From: Tritrichomonas musculus
Lineage: Eukaryota; Parabasalia; Tritrichomonadida; Tritrichomonadidae
Length of the DNA stretch: 64,000 bases
NCBI GenBank assembly: GCA_039105265.1
Contig: JAPFFF010000003.1
Span: 3,844,001 to 3,908,000, forward strand
Reading direction: 5' to 3'
Below the pieces are notes generated by a model, which was not told where the DNA came from, did no database searches, and saw only the letters and a list, made by a program, of their open reading frames with translations. The position numbers were made by a program, and so were the translations under genes. Positions 30,801 to 38,013 of the stretch are shown in pieces; positions within the stretch are counted from its first letter, which is position 1, and every line of letters begins with the position of its first letter.

Positions 30801-31042
30801 GTGATATATTATTATTCCCACCATTTGCAACATTTTTACTTGGTTCCGGAATTTTCGGAATTATTCACGGATTCATTGTTTTGCCTTCACTCGTAGCCAT
30901 CTTTTCATTTAATAAGAGGGAGTTAATACCTTTCCATTTACAACAAGGTAATGAGCATCAGAAAATTAGGATGCCATCAGATGATATTGAACAACCCATA
31001 ATCCAAACAGAATTAGCTGAAGAGCAAAATGGAGAAAATTAA
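27845..31042 (+). CDS. Patched/Dispatched-like transporter of the RND superfamily with sterol-sensing domain
   Basis: The protein is about 1065 aa with the two-fold RND plan: one early membrane helix (IFTSVITTIAFFCWLFFVYG), a large lumenal loop of about 270 residues, a five-helix sterol-sensing domain (QVWWLVGSFAFLFVYSVFLM onward), a cytosolic loop, then a second helix, loop and five-helix cluster. The proton-relay positions are GIGADC in the first half and SGFCAD in the second, each with one Asp where Dispatched proteins usually show two acidic residues. Relatives move sterols or lipidated cargo; the substrate here is unknown. The ATG at 27845 begins MFDSLSK; the frame extends 45 bases further to a TTG. 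Confidence 0.85.
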   Translation: MFDSLSKIRHVHDPNKIKLWAWMRHYTSFIYKHPLVPIFTSVITTIAFFCWLFFVYGIAPGCNVNYYRWSGDDITKRWDSYVGASKTTYGSLLGMLGDTITLPKQFQLTQMGCLIYERVGKNILEAESLREIWKMEDEMHQTPGWSDFCFKVPMDGLPNFIQNLIRQIIDSMKDVLSALEEDTKCIAFKSIITEFKNHMTNDLNMTNPQPEDLTDELIYNFIRGVDDQGRIREDRIIQTYVGTDYDNETMSSTRVRSMFPFGLPLKGYRNKSDREKEQTSKLGKWQIDFLKPMKKMQKSPRKGVIPYAGFPFEVIYETSEVILQQVWWLVGSFAFLFVYSVFLMDSYFVAIFGAIGVFLSIPCALLVQNAIFTIHYIDVIDVIALFLICGIGADCLFIIFELFKQASTVYGDNNKRRLAYAAQRGLTALGTSISTSGVSFLALCTSGVRIMNFFGIFSFLLLFFTFVFSFTYYLGIIALWARYWEKNKGLCYCCKKKKREENDGNAEDTNMLNTTGISAQNSMIYTDTSESSTSTRDEIVIDYPKKGIFDFLTKKPDFKVDAAGYNIEKYNWYEKFFYNYMSPIVYFYRLPIVVLTLGAAAVFGYFAFQMKSKSELQFFTDFHPLQRAYTLALNGFSTALNDFSFVYVWGVDENPVVKLKDKLTIDNYGSCTFHEFNITDPLVQRHLNDTWDLILSKEFIDKATTETFGVSPWKLWEPITNFESYLEHSPYLKPLVNILFEYLDIPEPPDSMDYINPDQYSLYNFIWQAILSELAYQEPDSYVPGTLKANTVGFSLDDYSLQYIGMKANMFIPKEITIESMHELYDKAIALESEIQENARRLGIPEFKGWMTSFAWLNMVTEEMLPKQVVKDVGYAFGFCAVVILISTFSVLYTLYVLISMVSTIFFIMGILYFTGWKIGTNEAIMISISSGFCADFIIQPMLAISHDFSPRSLFGKIQASLTTFCTPVSSALITTLVAACFLYPCDILLFPPFATFLLGSGIFGIIHGFIVLPSLVAIFSFNKRELIPFHLQQGNEHQKIRMPSDDIEQPIIQTELAEEQNGEN

Positions 31043-31195
31043 GAAGAAATAATCCAATACTATTTTGTTTTATGTTTAATTCTCTCTTTTCATTATTATT
31101 TATATATATAAATAATAAACACTCTTATCTCTCTTTTTTTCTGAAGATTTAAAAAAAAAAAAAATATATAAGTGTTTCATAATTTAATTAAATAA

Positions 31196-31783
31196 TTAAA
31201 TTAATTTTGCATCCTTAAGATTTTGTTCAAGGAATTGCCAATTAACAGCATCCCAGTACTTGTTGAAATACTCGGCCTTACGATTTTCATAATCAATATA
31301 CCAGGAGTGCTCCCATGTGTCAACACAAAGAAGTGGAAGGCCATCATCTTTTATTGGGTTGGCAGCATTGGAGTACTGGTTGATTGAAATTGTGTTATCC
31401 TTGTTTTGAGCAAGATAGCACCATCCACTTCCAAAAACTGTGGATGCCTTTTGAACAAATGTTTGTTTGAAGTTATCAACACTTTGGAAGTGCTTGGAAA
31501 GAAATGCAGCAACTCCTGCTGGAATTTCCTGTTTCTGGGCAGTTAAGCATTTCCAAAAGAAAGAATGATTATAATGTTGTGCAACATTATTAAAAACTGG
31601 TCCTGTTGCCTTTTTAAGAATTTGTTCAATAGGTAACTTCTCGAACTCGCTTCCAGGAACATTCTTGTTTGCGAAGTCGACATAAGATTGGTGATGCTTT
31701 GTAACATGAATTTCAACAGCATGTTTGGTTAAAAATCCTGGGATTCCTGTTGAAAGGAAAGGAACGTTTCCAACACTGAACAT
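31196..31783 (-). CDS. iron-type superoxide dismutase
   Basis: The enzyme (195 aa) converts superoxide to hydrogen peroxide and oxygen, important in a microaerophile with hydrogenosomes. The four metal ligands lie in VTKHHQSY, AQHYNHSFFW, and VDTWEHSWYIDY (Asp and His). The Gln in the AQHYNHSFFW block is at the position that marks Fe-type rather than Mn-type enzymes. There is no obvious targeting peptide, so it is probably cytosolic. Length is normal for the family. Trichomonads often have several copies. It is convergent with the Patched-like gene, with about 150 bp between the stops. Confidence 0.95.
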   Translation of the reverse strand: MFSVGNVPFLSTGIPGFLTKHAVEIHVTKHHQSYVDFANKNVPGSEFEKLPIEQILKKATGPVFNNVAQHYNHSFFWKCLTAQKQEIPAGVAAFLSKHFQSVDNFKQTFVQKASTVFGSGWCYLAQNKDNTISINQYSNAANPIKDDGLPLLCVDTWEHSWYIDYENRKAEYFNKYWDAVNWQFLEQNLKDAKLI

Positions 31784-33063
31784 TTAGAAAAAAAAAAATG
31801 TGAATTAAATGCTCATTTCACTTCACTGTTTTAGCGTTTTGTTATTTACAACACTTTTTTTAAAAATTTTAGTAATCAATTTTAAAAATAAAAATTCTTT
31901 TGGTTCTTCTCAAGTGTTTTAAGATATTTTGATATTTTTCAATATATATCTTGATATTTATTATATAATCATTTAATTATTTTGAAAATCTTCAAAATTT
32001 ACCTATCAAACGAGTAAATTATTACCAAAATGAAAAACTTCTATTTTTTTCAAAATCTTACTTTAAAAGTATTTTTAAAATTGATATTCAAGAAAAGAGA
32101 ATTTTTTTAATTTATTCACCATTATATCAAAAATAGGTTGTAGTCAAAAAGGTTGATAGCTCTTAATATTTAACGGATAGGTCAAATATTTTCATATATT
32201 TTAATAGAAATCAAATACGATAAATATTTAAAGAATATTCAAACTATCTAAAAATGGGTGAGGTAACTCAAAGAAAACCATATAATGATAAATATACTTA
32301 ATAATTAAATTTTAAATTCATTATATAATATCTATTAATAATACCCAATATTATCAAAATTTATTCCACTATACTAGCTATATTTATAAATGAAAGATTG
32401 ATAAAATGTTCTCAATTTTTCTGAGTGTATTAAAAAAATATAAAATTGAAATTTTGAGCTGATACTAGGTTATTTTATTATCAATATACTAGATTTGATA
32501 TTTTATATGTTTATGGTAAAAATGGTAAAAATAAAATTAGATTTTCTTTTAAAATAATATATATCATTTGAATAATTAGAGCCATATTAATAGTATTTAT
32601 TTTAATTTTGTATTTATACAAACATATAATCATATATTTTTAAAATAATTTCTAAATTTAGTATTTCATCCCAAATAATTTCATTTATCAGTATAAAATA
32701 CTTAGTTTGCATGAATTATTTAATAATATATGAATATTTGCAAGCATTATGCAAAATAGCAATATTCATAATTAGCTTGATATTCATATATTATTAAATT
32801 TAAACTTTTCAATATTTGGACTGATTTAGAATAAAAAATATGTGGCAAAATAATCAGCCATATTAAAGCATATTGGCGTCATTTAAGAATAAATATAATG
32901 ATAAATACTCGACAACAAAGTGAAGAGCATAAATTATTATAAGTAAAAGATAGGAATCGTATTTCACAGTACTTGTATTGTCACATATTAAATGATTGTC
33001 AATAACGCAATATGATATTTAATAATTCTTAAAAAGAATTATTGTAATATTTGAGCGGAACTA
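31784..33063. other. AT-rich intergenic region with one long hairpin
   Basis: No gene seen in 1.3 kb. Bases 32719-32745 and 32774-32797 are inverse copies of about 24 bp around TTTAATAATATATGAATAT, with a loop of about 28 nt; this may be a small foldback remnant. Confidence 0.5.
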
Positions 33064-33789
33064 TTATGGTGGTGGCGCTGTTGGTTTATGCTCAGGTGAT
33101 TTGTTTTTCTTGATTTCTCCAATGTATTCATTAATCTTATTAAGAGTATGTTCAGAAAGCTTCGATAAATCGAATTTAAATAATTCATTTTCTTCATCAT
33201 CTCTGTCATTTGAGGTATTTTGATAAAATTTTATAATTTCAGTGATATGAGTCAAATTTTGGTCGGTTGGTACTTGCTTTATTTGATTATTAAGTTGCTC
33301 TACTGATTCTGTTGATGCTATTTCATTTGACATTGGCTGTATTGGATCTAATTCAAGCATTGTTGGATAAGAACTCTCACTGGACATTTTAAGATAGCTA
33401 TCTAAATCGTTTGGTAAATCTTTTCCAATTTTCTCGAAAAAATCCATTTTTTCATTAATATCAAAATCTAATTTCTTTTTTTCCTGCTTTAAAAAGTCGA
33501 ATTCTAATTTTTCTATCAGCTCTTTAAAATAACCCTGAATATATATGGCAGCATTTGAAGAGCATCCTAAAAAAGTAATAATTGAATCAACTTCTTCTTT
33601 AAAATGAATTACCATGTCTTCAATACTTGAGAAACGTCCATTTTCAATTGATTTAGCAAAAGAGTAGAGCGTGTGCTTTTCATTTCCATCTTGTAATGTT
33701 AAGAGAAAACTTTCAGCAACTGCGCCAAATTTAGAGTTTATTGCTTCGTCAAACCATTCAATGCATGCTTTTTTTTCGGCAAAATCCAT
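33064..33789 (-). CDS. uncharacterised acidic protein, 241 aa
   Basis: I do not recognise a family with confidence. Residues 1-110 look ordered and helical (CIEWFDEAINSKFGAVAESF, GRFSSIEDMVIHFKEEVDSI), faintly like a degenerate bromodomain or another four-helix bundle. The middle has Lys/Glu-rich helix that may coil. The last part is polar and ends in a short Pro run. There is no signal or membrane segment. The frame begins with a TTG; I chose the ATG that follows. Varied composition and clean length argue for a real gene. Confidence 0.65.
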   Translation of the reverse strand: MDFAEKKACIEWFDEAINSKFGAVAESFLLTLQDGNEKHTLYSFAKSIENGRFSSIEDMVIHFKEEVDSIITFLGCSSNAAIYIQGYFKELIEKLEFDFLKQEKKKLDFDINEKMDFFEKIGKDLPNDLDSYLKMSSESSYPTMLELDPIQPMSNEIASTESVEQLNNQIKQVPTDQNLTHITEIIKFYQNTSNDRDDEENELFKFDLSKLSEHTLNKINEYIGEIKKNKSPEHKPTAPPP

Positions 33790-34735
33790 CAAAAAAATTT
33801 TGAATATTTAAACGGTCATCAAAAGTATCTTCTACGAACATATTATATCCAAGGTTATGGTGCAATTGTTTCGGAAGAATGTCTGTTCATGAATGATACC
33901 ATCTGGAAATTGTTCATTATTTTCATTGTATGTAAAAATCACCGAAGTATCATAAAAATTTGTTTTTTAGTATTTGTACAGAATATAGAAATGGTAAAGC
34001 CATTTCTAAATATAAATGCTGATAATTTTATTGTGCTAATTAAAAGTCTAGAAATTAGTTGGAAAGTAATTTCTATGTATTTACTATTCTAAATGACATT
34101 ACAATCTCAAGCGTGGATTTTTTTTACATCTAAATCTTTTGAAATACATTTTGCTTCTTATGAGAAGCACTAAATAGTTATCGAAGAAGACAAAAGTTCT
34201 GTCATTATAAAACTGCAATTTTAATATGTAATACAACATTTCATATCGAAATATTATTTAATGAAAATTGTCCCATCTTAGGCAGGAAAATAAATGAATT
34301 TGGATTAATGAAAACAACTTTAATGAGAAATTTTTAACACGAATCCTAGCATCACCAAAAGTTTTTATTTGGGCCTAAATAAGTTGCTAATTTACAAATT
34401 ATCGAAGATGCAAATAGGCAAATTGACGTTAGCAAATGGATCTTCCAACGTGACAACTCCTCAGTTCACAGCACACAAGAAAAAAATCTCTTATATTCCA
34501 TCTTTTTGAAAATTTTCAATGATTGTTTGATAATCAATGTCTAATCACCGCCGCAATGAAATAAATCCACTTTCTAACTTTTATACCGATGTTATCTGAA
34601 GGCCAAATAGAAGTTAGCATTTTTATTTTATTAAAAAAAAATTTAATAAATTTAATCATTATGCTTAGAGTTCCTATAAAATAATTTATAAAACATACTT
34701 ATACAATATTATTTGTCATTATTTTATTTCCAACA
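33790..34735 (+). pseudogene. decayed Tc1/mariner-type transposase fragment
   Basis: A plus-strand frame around 34411-34530 reads KWIFQRDNSSVHST, which matches the second catalytic block of Tc1/mariner transposases (FQQDNxxxHxT). A little upstream, in another frame, is SPKVFIWA, like the KVMVWG block. Frames are broken by many changes, so the copy is old. The rest of this interval has no supported gene; a 67-codon frame at 33889 is doubtful. Confidence 0.5.
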
Positions 34736-37417
34736 TTATAATTTGATTTCTTCAAAAACTTCTCCTTCTAGACCCCATTTATAATTATCATATTTCTTAC
34801 CAAGAGTTTGACTTTCTCCATTACATGCATATTCAGCCATAACAACATCATGATTCATTATAGCAGGTCTTCTAACATTTTTCTTAGAATGTTTCTGATG
34901 CATATTTAATGGATGAATAAACATCCTTGCATAGCCAGGCACCATTTTCATCAATTTTGAAAAGAAAACAGCATCTACATTTGGATTTGCAGGTGCTTCA
35001 TCAAATCCCCATGAAGCGCTCCACAATTTCTTTGACATCATAATGAAATCACCGCCACCACAAGGATATGCTTGTTCAAGGAATCTCTGCTTGCTATCCA
35101 TGATTATAAATCTGTTATCACCAGTTGAGCATCTCTGCTTAACGTCGTATTCCTTTAAAGTCCATGGTTCTTGGATTTTTTGAATTAATTCGTTAATTGT
35201 AACTTTTTCAAAGGTATTATCACGAGTATCCCATCTAATTGATCGATAAACAACGCCTTCGTTAAAGTCTTCTTCTTCGATTAATTGGAATAATGTAGAT
35301 GGGAATATATTATCAGGATTGGTAGATAAGATGAAGTTACCTCTTGCTCGTCTGATTCCAATATTCTTAACGATATACTCAAAGAAAGCAAGAGTTGAAT
35401 TGAGCTTCTTTTGGAGAGCTTGATGGGTTGACAATGGAACAATAATGAAACGTGTCCTGCCACGAAGTGATCTTGGAATCTGGAATGTTTGATGGAGGGG
35501 AGTTTTGTCCGATGGTGTCGCATAATCTACAAAGACAAGCTCAACTCGTGCAAGAGGGAATCGTTTAAGACCAAGTCCAACTGAATTCAAAAAGTTCTGT
35601 GTGCGATATTCAAACCCATTCGAAAAGTTGTCGTGGCGGCCAACAACAACAATTGAGAGATACGGTGGCTTGTTGTCGTCCAGCTGTGGAAACTGAAGCG
35701 ATTCGTCATCAATATCATCAATTTTTTCTTCCTTGCTTTCTTCTTCTTTATTCCCTTTTTTGTTCTCTTCTTCCTTGTTTTCTTCTTTATTTTCTTCCTT
35801 GTTTTCTTCTTTGTTTTCTTCCTTGTTTTCTTCTTTATTTTCTTCTTTGTTTTCTTCTTTGTTTTCTTCTTTATTTTCTTCCTTGTTTTCTTCTTTATTT
35901 TCTTCCTTGTTTTCTTCTTTATTTTCTTCTTTATTTTCTTCTTTATTTTCTTCCTTGTTTTCTTCTTTATTCTCTTCTTTATTTTCTTCCTTGTTTTCTT
36001 CTTTGTTTTCTTCTTTATTTTCTTCCTTGTTTTCTTCTTTGTTTTCTTCTTTATTGTCTTCTTTGTTTTCTTCTTTATTGTCTTCTTTGTTCTCTTCTTT
36101 ATTCTCTTCTTTGTTTTCTTCTTTATTGTCTTCTTTGTTTTCTTCTTTATTGTCTTCTTTGTTCTCTTCTTTATTCTCTTCTTCCTTGTTCTCTTCTTTA
36201 TTCTCTTCTTTATTTTCATCATCACTTGCATGATCCTCTAATGTTTTTATATTCTCTTCTCCTAACTTCTTCATTTGGAGATAGAAATCTTCCATTGCAT
36301 TTGGTTTTCCTTTCATCTCTAAACTAGAAAAATAGCTTATTCCTGCTGATACTTTGTGAACGGAATCGACAACTTCAATTTTACAATCACTAAGAACTTT
36401 GCTTAAGTTCGCTAGAGCATCTTTAATTGAATATTTATTTTTGCTTATAATTCCGAATTTCCTAGGAATTTCAACATTATCAATTAAATAATCAGCAATT
36501 TGGTCAGTAGTCAAATCACAAACCGCTTCATCTTTATAAATTTCAACATGAGATCTTCGAGTTAATGAGCATTCTCTTGCAACATGCATAAGTTTTGAGT
36601 AATTGCTAATCAAATATGGAAATTGAACGGTTGCTCCATCAAACATTCGTGCTAACAATTCAAATTCATTATCTAATGGCCCTGAAAATGCATAAGTAAA
36701 GGGAATTGATTTTTCTTTTAATAATTTGAACATTCCTCTTAAATAAGAAGAATGGGTCCTTCTTATTTGATGGATTCCATCCGTTTGTGAATACAATGGG
36801 AGTGAAAATGGACAAGAAATGATGGCTCTTGAAATGTTAACCTTTTCAAATAATATAGATACATCTGGAGAAGTGAAGTCTATATTATGCATACAACCAC
36901 AATGAGCATAATCAGTACCATCTTTTTCGAGTCGGTTTATGACTGCTCTACCAACATCAGTTTTTTCTCCTATAACTAGAACATATGGCTTTGAGAGATT
37001 TTGCTTGTATGGATCAAGCCCTAGCAATCTAACATATTCAAAATGATATAATTTGCGATCAATACATTTTGTTTGATTATAGGTCTTATATGGTGAAAAT
37101 TGATTGAGTTTTTCTTTTCGATATTGAACGACTAGATCAAGCCATCGATTTTCTTTTGGAAGATTATAAATCAGTTCTTTATAACGCGGGTCAATATCAA
37201 TTATATTATTGATTCCACTTGATGCTTCTTCAATTTTGTCTTGAAGCAAAGTAGGAATGATAATTAGAAAGAAAATTATACAGCAAATTAAAATTACAGG
37301 GGATGTGCAATATCGAAGTAAAAATTTTTGTGCAGATCGTGGTAATACTCTAATATAAAAAGGCATTTTGTTTTTTGGTTCATCATTTTGTAATGCATAA
37401 GGAATATGATCATACAT
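34736..37417 (-). CDS. type II membrane protein joining a Rossmann-like part and a glycosyltransferase-like part
   Basis: The protein has 893 aa. Residues about 32-58 are a single membrane anchor (SPVILICCIIFFLIIIPTLL) after a short cytosolic tail, typical of Golgi enzymes. Residues about 140-370 start with YVLVIGEKTDVGRAVINRLE, a nucleotide-binding-like fold resembling NAD-dependent epimerases. Residues about 400-560 are EENK tandem repeats. The C-terminal 300 residues begin YLSIVVVGRHDNFSNGFEYR and contain LVFVDYATP, NIGIRRARGNFIL and TNPDNIFP, resembling a GT-A fold glycosyltransferase with an NPDN acidic metal site. I infer a Golgi sugar-chain enzyme; activity is unproven. The ATG is at 37415-37417. 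Confidence 0.72.
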   Translation of the reverse strand: MYDHIPYALQNDEPKNKMPFYIRVLPRSAQKFLLRYCTSPVILICCIIFFLIIIPTLLQDKIEEASSGINNIIDIDPRYKELIYNLPKENRWLDLVVQYRKEKLNQFSPYKTYNQTKCIDRKLYHFEYVRLLGLDPYKQNLSKPYVLVIGEKTDVGRAVINRLEKDGTDYAHCGCMHNIDFTSPDVSILFEKVNISRAIISCPFSLPLYSQTDGIHQIRRTHSSYLRGMFKLLKEKSIPFTYAFSGPLDNEFELLARMFDGATVQFPYLISNYSKLMHVARECSLTRRSHVEIYKDEAVCDLTTDQIADYLIDNVEIPRKFGIISKNKYSIKDALANLSKVLSDCKIEVVDSVHKVSAGISYFSSLEMKGKPNAMEDFYLQMKKLGEENIKTLEDHASDDENKEENKEENKEEENKEENKEDNKEENKEDNKEENKEENKEENKEDNKEENKEDNKEENKEENKEENKEENKEENKEENKEENKEENKEENKEENKEENKEENKEENKEENKEENKEENKEENKEENKEENKEENKEENKEENKEENKEEENKKGNKEEESKEEKIDDIDDESLQFPQLDDNKPPYLSIVVVGRHDNFSNGFEYRTQNFLNSVGLGLKRFPLARVELVFVDYATPSDKTPLHQTFQIPRSLRGRTRFIIVPLSTHQALQKKLNSTLAFFEYIVKNIGIRRARGNFILSTNPDNIFPSTLFQLIEEEDFNEGVVYRSIRWDTRDNTFEKVTINELIQKIQEPWTLKEYDVKQRCSTGDNRFIIMDSKQRFLEQAYPCGGGDFIMMSKKLWSASWGFDEAPANPNVDAVFFSKLMKMVPGYARMFIHPLNMHQKHSKKNVRRPAIMNHDVVMAEYACNGESQTLGKKYDNYKWGLEGEVFEEIKL
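35745..36215. repeat. 12-bp minisatellite encoding EENK
   Basis: About forty copies of a 12-bp unit (minus strand GAAGAAAACAAG-like) lie inside the membrane-protein gene in frame. Occasional units read EDNK or EEENK. The array makes long false frames on both strands. Copy number is likely variable. Confidence 0.9.
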
Positions 37418-38013
37418 ATTAAATTGTTTTTATAATAAACTTTTTCCAATACAAATTCATTAAACTTTTTCAAAATATAATAATCGTTTTATTTCTCAAA
37501 ATTTATTCAATTTATTAATCAACAAAAAATTATATGTAGCCACTACTTCAAGTAGTGTATAAATCACTGAAAAAAGTTTTCAAATGAAGATGTATAGTTT
37601 AAAATACTTTTCTACCGATTTTATAATTTTGATTTATATGTTTGTAAATTTTAGACATTATTAGCAAAAAACTGTTTGTTGCCAGTTAATGCCTTTGATT
37701 AAATTACTCTGTAAATTTATGATATACTAAAAACTACTTTTATAATTTTACAAATTATATTTTCAATTTTAAAAACTGGTTTAGAGAGTAAGAAATATAA
37801 TAGCTTCTATTTGTATTTTTTTCTCATACTTTTCCTTCTATTTAATATCTCATAATGAGTAAAACGAGGAAATATATAATTAGAAAATAAAATATTAATA
37901 TAATAAATAAAAACAAATATTTAACATATATATATATATAAACAGCCACAAATAATCAATTTCCACATATATATCAAATATTGAACAATTTTATAAATAT
38001 AAATAACATATCA
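37418..38013. other. intergenic region between two minus-strand genes
   Basis: GAAAAAGTTTATTATAA and GAAAAAGTTTAATG (minus strand) lie within 60 bases upstream of the membrane-protein start. A short TA microsatellite is near 37928-37940. No gene. Confidence 0.45.

Noticed and set aside
33889-34092. 67-codon frame in the mariner remnant interval
   Set aside because: No clear match to transposase blocks and no support as a host gene.
35587-36327. Open frames over the EENK array (Lys/Thr, Cys/Leu and Ser/Leu/Phe repeats)
   Set aside because: Shadows of the 12-bp minisatellite in the membrane-protein gene.
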